From NCBI GenBank assembly GCA_035274845.1, contig DATENU010000024.1:366380-430379 (forward strand): a stretch of DNA of 64,000 bases, given 5' to 3'. Below, piece by piece: positions 8,551 to 19,630 of this stretch. Within the stretch, counting starts at the first letter, position 1; the number at the start of each line of letters is the position of its first letter. Made by a program: the position numbers and the translations under genes. The DNA comes from Chthoniobacterales bacterium (GTDB lineage: Bacteria > Verrucomicrobiota > Verrucomicrobiia > Chthoniobacterales > UBA10450). Below the pieces are notes generated by a model, which was not told where the DNA came from, searched no databases, and was given only the letters and a program-made list of their open reading frames with translations.

Positions 8551-9881
8551 GGGCGCGCTTTCCTTTTCAAAACGACCAGGTTCGTAACCAAGAACCCAAG
8601 CCCGATGGCGATAAACGCAATGCCCCGGACGACGAACTCGAAGTCGCTGTCGAAAAATCGCGCCGTCGCCAGGCTGGCGATAACGAGCATCCCGAAATTC
8701 GCCTCGAATACCCGGCCGGCCCGAATTCCGCGCAGGAGAGTGAAAATGCCGAGACCGAGGGCGAAGGCGTTCATGAGTAAAGATGGAACGAGCGGATCAC
8801 CGAAGCGTTTGGCGATGAGCCAGGCGGCCAGCGCCACCGGCGTAAGCGCAGCCGGCGCGAGATTCGTCTCCCTCACTTTCCAGCAGCCATAGCCAGCGAG
8901 GCCGAGCGCCGCGGCCACCCACGCAATTTGAATGCCGGCGGAAAGCGCATCGGGATAATGACGCGTCGTGAAGTCCACCGCGGTTTGCCAGGAGTGAGTG
9001 CGCCAGGTGTCGCGGAAGGAGAGAACGATTGTCATCGAAAGAACTCCGATCCATCCAATCGCCACGAACGGATGCGGCCGGGTCGCGCGCCAATCGCGAA
9101 AACAAACCGCGCCGACGAGATAGACAATGGTCCAGTAGGCCGCGAACGAACACCGCCAGAATGACTGCGCGCCCAACTCGTCGGTCTGGCCCAGTGAAAA
9201 CGCGGCCGCGATCGCGATTGCGATCAGGGCGAGCAGCGCCCGATAACCGTTACGGTTCTCGCGGCAGATCGAGATAAACAAGGGGAGACCAAGCGCGAGA
9301 ATCGGCCAGACCCAAAGGTCGTTAGGACGGAACCCGAGTAAATCGCTGTTCTTGGACGACATGACCCAGACGGTGGCGCCGACAAACCAGGCCGCGAGCC
9401 CGACACTGCTTTGGAAGAGATAAACCGTCGGCAGCGCGAGCAGCATCCAGGCGAGAATGAATCGGGCGAAATCGCCCTGGATCTGGTAGGTCTGGCTGAC
9501 GAGCGCGATGGCGGTGCCGATCCCAGCGACATTCAGGATCGCGGCGCTCTCCCGCCACGCGGGGGAACCGCTTCGACGCCACAAGACGAAACCACCGAGC
9601 GCGACGCTGAGCGCCAGCGGCGTAAAGGCGATCGCGCACCGGATCGGCCGGCTGAAAAAATCCCAGTTATGCGCGACGAGGAGGATGATCCCGGCGCCGA
9701 TCAGCAACGAGCCCAGAATCGCGGAGAGAACAAACCCGATCCGGCGCGGCGAATCCGATGGCGCGGAGGAATAATGCTGCCGCAGGGCGTCGGCCGCCTC
9801 GGCGCTCAGGACACCGCTCGCGACCAATTCCGGAAGCTCGGCCTGAAGCCAGCGAATCCCCGAGCGGTCAGCCCCGCGCAT
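8547..9881 (-). CDS. DUF2157 multi-pass membrane protein
   Basis: This 444-residue protein has a short soluble N-terminal helical segment (WLQAELPELVASGVLSAEAADALRQHY), then about a dozen hydrophobic segments starting with IGFVLSAILGSLLIGAGIIL. The N-terminal pattern and the phrase LLVAHNWDFFS identify DUF2157. The partner gene downstream overlaps by ATGA and is almost certainly co-translated. Function is unknown; the pair is often discussed only as conserved membrane proteins. Confidence 0.85.
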   Translation of the reverse strand: MRGADRSGIRWLQAELPELVASGVLSAEAADALRQHYSSAPSDSPRRIGFVLSAILGSLLIGAGIILLVAHNWDFFSRPIRCAIAFTPLALSVALGGFVLWRRSGSPAWRESAAILNVAGIGTAIALVSQTYQIQGDFARFILAWMLLALPTVYLFQSSVGLAAWFVGATVWVMSSKNSDLLGFRPNDLWVWPILALGLPLFISICRENRNGYRALLALIAIAIAAAFSLGQTDELGAQSFWRCSFAAYWTIVYLVGAVCFRDWRATRPHPFVAIGWIGVLSMTIVLSFRDTWRTHSWQTAVDFTTRHYPDALSAGIQIAWVAAALGLAGYGCWKVRETNLAPAALTPVALAAWLIAKRFGDPLVPSLLMNAFALGLGIFTLLRGIRAGRVFEANFGMLVIASLATARFFDSDFEFVVRGIAFIAIGLGFLVTNLVVLKRKARP

Positions 9882-9983
9882 GGCCGATGATTCAATCAGG
9901 CCGGGAAAGCGAGGAAAAGACTAATGCGAGATTGGCCGCCAAGACAAATGGAGGGGGAAGACATGAATCGAAGCGCAATCCCT

Positions 9984-10003
9984 CCGGCACGACGGCGTGC
10001 CGG
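9984..10003. repeat. Short palindromic repeat, CCGGCACG/CGTGCCGG type (copy 1)
   Basis: CCGGCACG and CGTGCCGG arms of 8 bp flank a 4-base loop, followed by GCTCCA. A near-identical unit lies at 33001-33020. It is in the gap between the DUF2157 gene and the small membrane protein gene, so it is probably a dispersed intergenic repeat. Confidence 0.65.
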
Positions 10004-10042
10004 CTCCAAGCCGTTGGCGGAAAACGCGGCCGAAGCGCTCGC

Positions 10043-10264
10043 CTACGCTTTCCTGTTCCCGGCGAGGACCAACACGATTCCGCCGATCAGGCAGATACCA
10101 CCCAGGATGGGCGGAAACGGGACGGTCTTTTCTCGGTCCGCGCTCACCTGGAGGGGACCGGCATCAATAATCTTCTCGCGTTTCGTGTAGCTGAAGCCCC
10201 CGTAAGCGAGGGCGATGATGCCGATCGCGATCAGGATGATCCCGACAATTCCAGCGGGTTTCAT
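10043..10264 (-). CDS. Small two-TM membrane protein, unknown function
   Basis: This 73-residue protein has two hydrophobic helices (about residues 4-24, AGIVGIILIAIGIIALAYGGF, and 53-69) separated by a polar loop that contains IIDAGPLQVSADREK. A GGAGGT sequence lies almost directly before the ATG. It follows the Lmo0937-family gene by about 20 bases on the same strand and probably shares its transcript. Similar short membrane proteins are common in soil bacteria, but I know no assigned function. Confidence 0.75.
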   Translation of the reverse strand: MKPAGIVGIILIAIGIIALAYGGFSYTKREKIIDAGPLQVSADREKTVPFPPILGGICLIGGIVLVLAGNRKA

Positions 10265-10283
10265 TACCTCCGGCGACGCCGGA

Positions 10284-10433
10284 TCAGACCCCCCGCCGGC
10301 CGGAGATCAAATTGATGATCAGAACGACGACTGCGATGACGAGCAGAAGATGAATAAAACCGCCCATTGTATAGGAACTGACGAGTCCTAGAACATAGAG
10401 CACCAGCAAGATAACGAAGATAGTCCAGAGCAT
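10284..10433 (-). CDS. Lmo0937-family small membrane protein (DUF5670-like)
   Basis: A 49-residue frame reads MLWTIFVILLVLYVLGLVSS, then TMGGFIHLLLVIAVVVLIIN and a basic tail LISGRRGV. Two membrane helices around a Gly-Gly and a short basic tail match the Lmo0937-type family. A good ribosome-binding site (GAGGA, eight bases before the ATG) supports it. It heads a two-gene operon with the 73-residue membrane protein. Confidence 0.8.
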   Translation of the reverse strand: MLWTIFVILLVLYVLGLVSSYTMGGFIHLLLVIAVVVLIINLISGRRGV

Positions 10434-10579
10434 ATTATTTTCCTCGGTTGGTTGCTATTGCTTCGAAAATGGACGCGCGGGTGCGCTTAAAGATTTTTCA
10501 TAATTCTCGCGGGTGGAAATAGCTGGCGGTCAGGATTGGAAATGACTACAACGCGTTTGATCGATTCAACCTCGTTGCT

Positions 10580-11062
10580 ATGCGTACAAAACTTCTCATT
10601 GTCCTTCTCCTCGCCAGCCTGCTCGCCGGGGGCGCGTCCGCGGCCATCGTAGTGGAAAAAAAGTCGCGACTCCTGCCTTTCGTGGAGGTCTTTGACTGCC
10701 CGGGCGTGCACGCCTTCGTTTTTCGCGGCCCGACCGGGACTTCGCGTAAACCGATCCTGGTCCCGCCCAAGGAGTATTGGATGGCGAAGGAGGCGGGGCT
10801 TTACCAATTCGTCCTGCGCTATCACAGCGGAAATGTCTGCTCGCGGCTGGTCACGCCGGAAGTCTTTGCCCGTTATTCTGTGGGCGACGATTTTCGCGAT
10901 TCAGAATCGTTCACCGAGCAAATTCAGACCGAGGACAGCAAAACTGTCCAGCCGGTGGTGCACCACCGAAGGCACGCGGCGCAGGTAACCAGGCGGAGCC
11001 ACAAGCGGCAGATCGCGAAACATCACCGCGTCCATCGCTCGCGGCTTATCGCGCAGCGATAG
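10580..11062 (+). CDS. Secreted protein with His/Arg-rich tail, unknown
   Basis: The 160-residue product has a clear signal peptide (LLIVLLLASLLAGGASAA) and a compact middle region with two cysteines (FDCPG and GNVCSR) that could form a disulfide. The last 40 residues are strongly basic and His-rich (VVHHRRHAAQVTRRSHKRQ). No family was recognised. The basic tail could bind nucleic acid, metal or an anionic envelope polymer. It is a single gene, divergent from the small membrane pair. Confidence 0.6.
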   Translation: MRTKLLIVLLLASLLAGGASAAIVVEKKSRLLPFVEVFDCPGVHAFVFRGPTGTSRKPILVPPKEYWMAKEAGLYQFVLRYHSGNVCSRLVTPEVFARYSVGDDFRDSESFTEQIQTEDSKTVQPVVHHRRHAAQVTRRSHKRQIAKHHRVHRSRLIAQR

Positions 11063-11365
11063 GGCAACGATCCTTCTTCGGCTCCATTTTGGCTCGCGCG
11101 CGAGGACGGTCATCGTTCCTCACCTGCGGCACCGAGTCGACCACTCGTTGCGCGTGTCGACTGACCATTACTCCGCTCGCGGGTCATGATTCGGAAAATG
11201 GCATCCCGAACGGCAATTGACGCCATGGGTCAAAATTGAGTAAAACAGCTCCGCGATGAAGCCCCCAGGCGTCATTTCCCCGCCAGCGCGCGAGCCTGCT
11301 CGAGTTCTCGATGGCGGCCCCAACCACCCCAACAGCCCATCGAGCGAACAAGGAGCAAAATCAGA
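11063..11365 (+). other. Intergenic region, no gene seen
   Basis: About 300 bases without a convincing frame. An AAGGAG ribosome-binding site lies about ten bases before the ATG at 11366. No hairpin terminator or RNA gene was found. Confidence 0.5.
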
Positions 11366-12439
11366 ATGAACCCAATTCAAACCCCATCGTTGCCCAGAGG
11401 AAAGAAGCGCTTCCTCTTACCCATACTTCTTTGCAGTTTGGCGTTTACGAGCGTCGCCTTTGGCGGCGCATTTCTGGTCCATTTCGACTGGCCGAGCAAT
11501 TTTCATCCATTCACAAATAGCCCTGGGTCAGCCACCATTGAGGCGGAATGGATTGTTTACCCAAAAGGCCTGGGACCATACAATAACTTCTACCTCACCA
11601 GCACGACCCCTCACATGGTTCATGGCAGCGAGGTCCTTTTCTTCTACTACGGCGGCAACGCCGTATTCAAATTGTACGGAGGAACTACCGAGATGTTCCT
11701 CAATCCCGACACGGTGAACCCATATATTGGGACGCGCGTGATTCTTGGCGAAACTCGTTCCGTGATGCGATATCGGTTTTCCAATGTTAGGACTGCGGGA
11801 CCTGCCAAAGTGAAGCTTACGTGTAACAATCGTGCCACCACCATAGCGGCGGCTTCGGGCGGAGTTTCTTTACCGCAATCGACTATTTATGTGAATCCCA
11901 ATTATGCCTTTCCCTCCTCTGGCACGGTTCAGGTTATCAGCAGCGCTGGCGGTCAAAATATTTCTTATACCGGGACGACTAATAATGGAAACCTTACGAC
12001 TAGTTTTACCGGCTGCACCGGAGGCACTGGCACTTTGACGGAAGGTAGTGAACTGGATCAAATATCAGGAAATTCAAGTACTGCCACCCACTTCAAAAAT
12101 AGCGTTTCCCTTTGGAACTATGTAACTGGCGTATGGGAATTGTTTGACGAGGTCGAGTTTGATCGCCCCGCCTTGTTGCACGATTGCAACGTCTGTGGGG
12201 GATGCGGATTCTGGGGGCCAACGTTCGAGTCGAACTATTGCATGACCGGCGTTTTGCCGCCGATTGGTGTAGTCGATTGGCTGGTGTCCGTCGACGGTGG
12301 TCCTTTTGTCCAGGGCAACTCGAGCAATTCGTCTCCTCTTATCACGGACCTGTCCGCTTGTAATCAATCCAGTCCTTACCAGGTGATCTCCTACCTCCCA
12401 AATTACCAGTGGATCATAAAGACGCCTGATCAGCAGTGA
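11366..12439 (+). CDS. Secreted beta-rich protein with a GCTGGTG motif, unknown
   Basis: This 357-residue protein carries a signal peptide (RFLLPILLCSLAFTSVAFGG). The middle part (about residues 165-235) has a phage-like or adhesin-like module: IYVNPNYAFPSSGTVQVIS, then ISYTG and FTGCTGGTGTLTEGSEL. This pattern occurs in viral tail and other surface beta proteins. A Cys-rich stretch follows (DCNVCGGCGFWG). Base composition is visibly lower in GC than neighbouring genes, which suggests transfer. AAGGAG lies ten bases before the start. It stands alone on its strand and its function is unknown. Confidence 0.6.
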   Translation: MNPIQTPSLPRGKKRFLLPILLCSLAFTSVAFGGAFLVHFDWPSNFHPFTNSPGSATIEAEWIVYPKGLGPYNNFYLTSTTPHMVHGSEVLFFYYGGNAVFKLYGGTTEMFLNPDTVNPYIGTRVILGETRSVMRYRFSNVRTAGPAKVKLTCNNRATTIAAASGGVSLPQSTIYVNPNYAFPSSGTVQVISSAGGQNISYTGTTNNGNLTTSFTGCTGGTGTLTEGSELDQISGNSSTATHFKNSVSLWNYVTGVWELFDEVEFDRPALLHDCNVCGGCGFWGPTFESNYCMTGVLPPIGVVDWLVSVDGGPFVQGNSSNSSPLITDLSACNQSSPYQVISYLPNYQWIIKTPDQQ

Positions 12440-12485
12440 ACCGGACTAGGACCGGTTCTTTCGCGAGATCGCGCGCGGTTGAGCT

Positions 12486-14216
12486 CTAGCCTAGGGCAGC
12501 CCGGACATTCCAGCCGTGCGCTTCCAGGCGCTCGGCTGCTTGCGCCTGATCGCACTTCGCCAGGTTCGCTACCAGGCGGACCGCGCGATCGCGCAGCTTC
12601 GCGTTCGAGGTTGTCAGGTCGATCATCAGGTTCCCGCGCACCTTGCCCAGGCCGATCATGGCGCCTGTGCTGATCAGATTGAGCGCAACCTTCGTTGCGG
12701 TACCGGCCTTCAGCCGGGTCGAGCCGGTAAGCAATTCAGGACCAGTCGCGAGGTCGATTTCGAGATCGCAATCCGGCCGCCGCTCCCGCTGCGGATTGCA
12801 GGTCAACAGGATCGTTTGGGCGCCACGCTTTTTCGCCTCGGTCAGCGCGCCCAGAACAAACGGCGCCCGGCCGCTTGCCGTGATCCCGCAGACAACATCG
12901 CTGGCGGTCACGCCACGCTCCTGGATCGCGAGCGCCCCGCTCCCCGATTCGTCTTCCGCGCCCTCGACACTCCGTGACAGCGCGGCCATACCGCCGGCAA
13001 TGATTCCCTGCACCATTTCCGGCGAAGCACTGAATGTGGGCGGAATCTCGCTGGCATCGAGCACGCCCAGGCGCCCACTCGTTCCCGCGCCGACGTAAAA
13101 GAGCCGGCCTTTGTTCCGCAACGCCTTGGTCGCCATTTCGATCGCGCGCGCGAGTGAAGCTTTCTCTTTCCGAAGCGCTTCCTGGACGAAGGTCTCTTCC
13201 TCAACAAAGAGTTCGACCAGCGCCTCCGCGCCGAGTTTCTCTAGATTTTCCGAGCGCGGATTGCGTTGCTCAGTCAGCGCTCGCGCCAGATTCTCGGTCT
13301 CCGCGGCGGACGGCTTCACCGTCACGGCTGGATGCTCGTCGGCATGCGCCACCAGCCAGGCCGCGCCGAGCTCCGGCGATTGGTCGCTCATCGAGACCCG
13401 CGCGTCCGAGAGGTTCTTTTTCAACCGCCGTTTGAAGGCGTGAACATAAACGCCGTCGCGCTGGAAAAGACCGCCCAGCAAAATCACTTTCGGGGCGAGC
13501 AAACCGAGGCGGGTCGCTACGGCCGACGTGTACTCGCTCAGGACCCCGGCCCCTTCCTCGACTATTTTCATGACGCTTTCGTCGCCATTCATCGCGCATT
13601 CCAAAACGACCGGCGCCAGACCGGCGACGTCGTTCTTGTCCGCGGTCTGGGCCCAGCGAACCAGATCGTCGCGACTGTTGAGACTCAAGGCGCGAAGGAT
13701 GGTGGCGGTGAATTGCGCTTCGCCGCGGTGGAGATCGTATTCGCGCAAAATGAAGCGAAGCGCCTGGAGCGCCAGTGAATAGCCGCCGCCCGCGTCTCCG
13801 AGAATATGGCCCCAGCCGCCTGCCTTTTCGATGCGGTCGCCGCGCCGGCCCGTGACCGACGCGCCCGTCCCGGCATTGACCGCGATCCCGTCGCCTCGGC
13901 CCAGCGCCGCCGCCAGACCGGAATCGCGATCGCTGCCCGCTATGATCTTCGCGTTCGGCCAGATCTCCGCTCCCAGTTTCCGTAATTCGATCCGGTCTTC
14001 TTCGGTCGCGCAGCCGGCGAGAAACATTCCTACCCGGTCCGCTTCCCGTGGCATCTGCTGGAAGATCGCGCGCAAACGCTCGGGCGAGACCAGTCGGAAA
14101 TTGGACGGAGGCAGCTTGCCTTGTTTGGTTACGGAAAAGGAGCCGCCTTCCGATTCGACGAGTGCCCAGGACGTTTTCGTCCCGCCGCCTTCCACGCCGA
14201 GAATGCGCTCGCTCAC
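12486..14216 (-). CDS. murQ: Fused amino-sugar kinase / N-acetylmuramic acid 6-phosphate etherase
   Basis: Two enzymes are joined in 576 residues. Residues 1-295 are a BadF/BcrA or GlcNAc-kinase-type ASKHA domain (GVEGGGTKTSW phosphate loop, VNAGTGAS, GDAGGGYSLAL). Residues 320-576 are MurQ with a SIS domain: FYVGAGTSGRLGVLDASEIPP contains Glu390, equivalent to the catalytic Glu83 of the E. coli enzyme, and SVEGAEDE supplies Glu421 at the Glu114 position. The C-terminal helical segment (QAQAAERLEAHGWNVRAAL) is MurQ-typical. Predicted role: phosphorylate MurNAc (or GlcNAc) and remove the lactyl ether to give GlcNAc-6-P for peptidoglycan recycling. NagA at 42.8 kb would take the next step. Confidence 0.88.
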   Translation of the reverse strand: MSERILGVEGGGTKTSWALVESEGGSFSVTKQGKLPPSNFRLVSPERLRAIFQQMPREADRVGMFLAGCATEEDRIELRKLGAEIWPNAKIIAGSDRDSGLAAALGRGDGIAVNAGTGASVTGRRGDRIEKAGGWGHILGDAGGGYSLALQALRFILREYDLHRGEAQFTATILRALSLNSRDDLVRWAQTADKNDVAGLAPVVLECAMNGDESVMKIVEEGAGVLSEYTSAVATRLGLLAPKVILLGGLFQRDGVYVHAFKRRLKKNLSDARVSMSDQSPELGAAWLVAHADEHPAVTVKPSAAETENLARALTEQRNPRSENLEKLGAEALVELFVEEETFVQEALRKEKASLARAIEMATKALRNKGRLFYVGAGTSGRLGVLDASEIPPTFSASPEMVQGIIAGGMAALSRSVEGAEDESGSGALAIQERGVTASDVVCGITASGRAPFVLGALTEAKKRGAQTILLTCNPQRERRPDCDLEIDLATGPELLTGSTRLKAGTATKVALNLISTGAMIGLGKVRGNLMIDLTTSNAKLRDRAVRLVANLAKCDQAQAAERLEAHGWNVRAALG

Positions 14217-14262
14217 GGTTGGTAATGGTTAAACTGCATATCGCCCCGGATTGCAAGGGGCG

Positions 14263-16344
<2,082 letters not shown>

Positions 16345-16409
16345 GAAATCAACGCGGCAGGATACTTTAGGATTGTGTTCGGCAAGCGAGATGGATAGCC
16401 AAACGCATT

Positions 16410-17978
16410 GTGCGCCAGTCCATTCTTCTCCGCGTTGTTTCCTCTGTCATCGTCCTGAGTCTTCCGCTCGCCGTCTACGGCGGCAGTTTCCAGTTAAGCG
16501 AACAAAGTGTCAGCAGCCTCGGGACCGCATTTGCCGGGGGCGCGGCCAGCGCGGAAGACGCCTCCACGTTATTCTTCAACCCTGCCGGGCTCGCGCGGCT
16601 GGATCATGGGGAATTTCAGATGGGGCTTCATGCGATTCTGCCGTCCGACGAATTCACCAACCAGGGATCCCGCTACGACCTGCCTGGCACACCGTTTGCG
16701 GGACTGCCGGTGACCGGCGGCAACGGTGGAAACGCCGGGATCAATCACGTCCTCGGGAACCTGTATCTATCCCAACCGCTGGTGCGTGACCGCAGCTACG
16801 GCGACATCACCGCCGGAATTGGTGTCTTCACTCCGTTTGGATTGGAGACCGATTACCAGCCGGACTGGGTAGGCCGCTACGCCGCGCTCCGGACCAAGCT
16901 TACTACCATCGATATCCAACCCACTTTGGCCTGGCGGTATGGCCGGCTCTCTCTCGGCGCTGGCCTCGACATTCAATACGCCTCGGCGCGGCTGACCCAG
17001 GCGATTGACTTCGGCCTCGCTGCCCAGACACCGCTCGGGCAGTTCTTTACCGCCTTGCCTGCAGTCCTCGCGGCGCAAGGCGTTCCGCCGGCGCAGATCC
17101 CCGGTATCATTTCGGCGACGCGCACCGCCTACACCGCGGCCGCTTTCGTTCCCGGCGGGCGCGATGGCGTGACGGAAATTACGGGCGACGACTGGGCCAT
17201 TGGTTTCACGCTGGGCGCGCTTTTCGAATACCGTAAGGCCGGCGAAGGCGAAGATGGATGCTTCCAGGATGGCCGCATCGGCGTGAGTTATCGGTCAAAG
17301 ATGGATCATACTTTGGAAGGCGACGCGGAATTCCGCCGGGTTCCGCTGATCGCAGCTCCGGGAGCTCCGCCTCTCCCGGCGTTTCCGCAGCCGGGCGCGT
17401 TCCAGGCGGTCTTCTTTGATCAGGGAGTCACGGCGCCCCTCGATCTGCCGGACATTCTGCACGTCAGCATTTACCAGCGGTTCCTGAAGAAGTACGCCAT
17501 CATGGGCGACGTGAGCTGGACGCATTGGAGCCGACTCCAGCAAGTGCCGATCATTTTCGATAATCCCGGCACACCGCCTAACGTGCTGGGCATTAATTAT
17601 GACGACTCGATGCGTTATTCCGTCGGGTTTGAATGGTACGCCTGCAAGGCCCTGACGCTGCGGACCGGCTTTGCCTACGACGAGACTCCGATCCAGGGCG
17701 CTGAGTTTCGCACGCCCCGCATTCCGGATAACAACCGTTACTGGCTCTCGTTCGGCGCCAAGTATTCTCCGCGTGACTGGCTCGACCTCGATGTCGGTTA
17801 TGCGCACATCTTCGTTGACGAGCCGCGCTCGGATTTCACCGATAGCCAGCGTCACGAGCTCATTGGGACTTACGATGCGCATGTCGACATCGTGAGTGCG
17901 TCGGTCACCATCAAGTGGGGTGGCCCGCGCGAAAAGACAACCTACGCAAAGGACAGCAAGTCGGTTTACCGGAAGTAA
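16410..17978 (+). CDS. FadL/OMPP1-family outer-membrane transporter
   Basis: The 522-residue protein (GTG start) has a signal peptide ending at VYGG, directly followed by SFQLSEQSVSSLGTAFAGGAASAEDASTLFFNPAGLARL, whose NPAG segment is the hallmark of the FadL hatch. The rest alternates in the manner of a beta-barrel and contains YRSKMDH and a C-terminal strand before an unusual charged tail (REKTTYAKDSKSVYRK). Role by family: uptake of long-chain fatty acids or other hydrophobic molecules. It is convergent with the HtrA-like gene; a palindrome covers the short gap. Confidence 0.9.
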   Translation: MRQSILLRVVSSVIVLSLPLAVYGGSFQLSEQSVSSLGTAFAGGAASAEDASTLFFNPAGLARLDHGEFQMGLHAILPSDEFTNQGSRYDLPGTPFAGLPVTGGNGGNAGINHVLGNLYLSQPLVRDRSYGDITAGIGVFTPFGLETDYQPDWVGRYAALRTKLTTIDIQPTLAWRYGRLSLGAGLDIQYASARLTQAIDFGLAAQTPLGQFFTALPAVLAAQGVPPAQIPGIISATRTAYTAAAFVPGGRDGVTEITGDDWAIGFTLGALFEYRKAGEGEDGCFQDGRIGVSYRSKMDHTLEGDAEFRRVPLIAAPGAPPLPAFPQPGAFQAVFFDQGVTAPLDLPDILHVSIYQRFLKKYAIMGDVSWTHWSRLQQVPIIFDNPGTPPNVLGINYDDSMRYSVGFEWYACKALTLRTGFAYDETPIQGAEFRTPRIPDNNRYWLSFGAKYSPRDWLDLDVGYAHIFVDEPRSDFTDSQRHELIGTYDAHVDIVSASVTIKWGGPREKTTYAKDSKSVYRK

Positions 17979-17979
17979 C

Positions 17980-18012
17980 GACGCCGCAGGGACGATCTAC
18001 CCTTACGGCGTC
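17980..18012. terminator. Palindrome between convergent genes, possible bidirectional terminator
   Basis: GACGCCG (17980-17986) pairs with CGGCGTC (18006-18012), with inner AGGG/CCCT pairing. It spans the 24-base gap between the convergent fadL-like and HtrA-like genes and enters the end of the latter. There is no T-run, so termination is only a suggestion. Confidence 0.4.
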
Positions 18013-19055
18013 CGTTGGGTAGCGTCGAGCTGAAGGGGAATTCCCTGGCTCGGGGTCAAGGTCGCGGCCATCGGCACGTGACGGCTCGCCGGATGAAAAT
18101 CAGCCTGGACGTCGAAGGTCAATTTCTCATCCCCGCGCATGACCGTGATCGGGACGGTGTCGCCGGCGGTGATGAAAAATGATGCGTCAATCACATCCTC
18201 GGGCTGGTGGACTTTGGTCTTGCCAACCTGGAGAAGGATATCGCCGGTCTGAATGCCCGATCCGTAGGCCGGCGTGTCTTTCATGATCTCGGTCATTTCG
18301 GCCGTGGAACCGTCCACCGGCTTCTCGGCGGCCGCGACGTTGATCCCGATCCAACCGTGGCGCGCTTCGCCGAAACGGATGAAGTCATTTCGAATTTTTT
18401 CGGCCGCGTCGATGGGCAGGGCGTAGCAGGCGGAACCGTTATCAATGGTCATGACGAGAATGCCGACGACTTCCCCTTTGAAATTAAGAAGAGGCGCGCC
18501 CGCTTCGCCCCGCTGCGTCGGAAGATTCACCCGCACGTGGGTGGTTCGAAAATAATTGCCCAGAAACTTTCGGTCGAACCCGGCGACCATGCCGAAACTC
18601 GGCGTCTTGGCCAGGTCGAGGGGAAACCCAATCGTCATTACGGGGGTCGCCACTTCCATTTGCTCGGACTTGCCGATCGGGAGGGCGGGGGTCGCCATAT
18701 CCGCCTTCAGGATCGCGATCCCACTGCGCACGTCCGACATCATGACCCGGGCGGGATGGACTTTGCCTTCGAATTCGACGGTCAAATTCTCGGTGTCACC
18801 GCCGACCGCATAGGCGGTGTAAAGCGTCCCCGCCGGATCGATGAAGAATCCGGTCCCGGAAAGGTCGCCATGCTGATCGGTGCCCCGGATTTTCACCACG
18901 GCTTTGGCCGACTTGTCGAAAATTTCTTTGACCTCGCGGCTGATCGAAGTGGTGGAGGGCTCCGCGGATTGAGCTGGTGGGGCAGTGGACCCTGGCTCCT
19001 GAGCCCGCGCGAGGGCGCCGCAGGCAAGGAAAACGACCAGGAAACGAAAGGTCAT
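18003..19055 (-). CDS. HtrA-like PDZ protein without catalytic triad (pseudoprotease)
   Basis: The 350-residue product has a signal peptide (FRFLVVFLACGALARAQ), a trypsin-like domain and one C-terminal PDZ domain (GWIGINVA to FDVQADF). Aligned by eye with the HtrA at 6.5 kb, all three catalytic positions are changed: the His of TNxHV is Ala83 (TAYAV), the Asp is Gly112 (SGIAIL), and the Ser of GNSGGP is Ala185 (GEAGAP). The fold appears conserved, so it may bind misfolded or specific envelope proteins without cutting. A longer start at 19124 overlaps the upstream gene; the Met before the signal peptide is preferred. It is the third gene of an ECF sigma operon. Confidence 0.85.
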   Translation of the reverse strand: MTFRFLVVFLACGALARAQEPGSTAPPAQSAEPSTTSISREVKEIFDKSAKAVVKIRGTDQHGDLSGTGFFIDPAGTLYTAYAVGGDTENLTVEFEGKVHPARVMMSDVRSGIAILKADMATPALPIGKSEQMEVATPVMTIGFPLDLAKTPSFGMVAGFDRKFLGNYFRTTHVRVNLPTQRGEAGAPLLNFKGEVVGILVMTIDNGSACYALPIDAAEKIRNDFIRFGEARHGWIGINVAAAEKPVDGSTAEMTEIMKDTPAYGSGIQTGDILLQVGKTKVHQPEDVIDASFFITAGDTVPITVMRGDEKLTFDVQADFHPASRHVPMAATLTPSQGIPLQLDATQRTP

Positions 19056-19101
19056 TGCCGGGAAAGACAACCCGCGGTTCGGAAACGTGCGTTTCCTGAG
19101 A

Positions 19102-19593
19102 TTAAAACCTGAAAGCCGCTTCATAACTCACAGGCGTACTATCAAGCACGTAACGCGGAGGCGCCGCGACCCGGTGAGTTTTGGAGCTGTCTTTGACCGT
19201 GCGAACGAGCGACGGGCCAAGATCGCGGGTCGAGACCGGATTGGACAGGCTCCAGGCGGAATCTTGCAACGTAGTCGCAATGGCGGGAGCGCGATTTTGG
19301 GCCGCGACATTCACCGTCTCGGGGGCTTGGTAAAGTTTCAGGGAAATGACCGCCGCACAAACCAGGATTGCCGTCACCGCGGCGGGATAGGAAGTGAGCC
19401 CTGGAAGGTTCAGGCGGAAAAGGAAATCCTGGGTCCGCTGCAGGCAAATGCGCCAGAGCGGTTCGCGCAATAATTCGTCCCGCTGCCGGCGATGGAATTC
19501 GTGCAGGAAATTATCGAAGTAGCCCGGCGGCGGCTGCTCATATTTCTTGAGCCGCAATAGCTTGCCGATCTCGTCTTCGTTAATTGGATTCAT
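19102..19593 (-). CDS. Single-pass membrane protein, candidate anti-sigma factor
   Basis: The 163-residue protein has a charged cytosolic N-terminal half (MNPINEDEIGKLLRLKKYEQPPPGYFDNFLHEFHRRQRDELL), one membrane helix (about residues 82-103, SYPAAVTAILVCAAVISLKLY) and a periplasmic tail. Size, topology and position directly after an ECF sigma gene (37-base gap) fit an anti-sigma factor. No ZAS zinc motif (HxxxCxxC) is present, so it would be a non-zinc type. Assignment rests on context. Confidence 0.6.
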   Translation of the reverse strand: MNPINEDEIGKLLRLKKYEQPPPGYFDNFLHEFHRRQRDELLREPLWRICLQRTQDFLFRLNLPGLTSYPAAVTAILVCAAVISLKLYQAPETVNVAAQNRAPAIATTLQDSAWSLSNPVSTRDLGPSLVRTVKDSSKTHRVAAPPRYVLDSTPVSYEAAFRF

Positions 19594-19630
19594 GCAGCGG
19601 TGGATCTAAAAATTGGCGTTGGGTCAGGGA

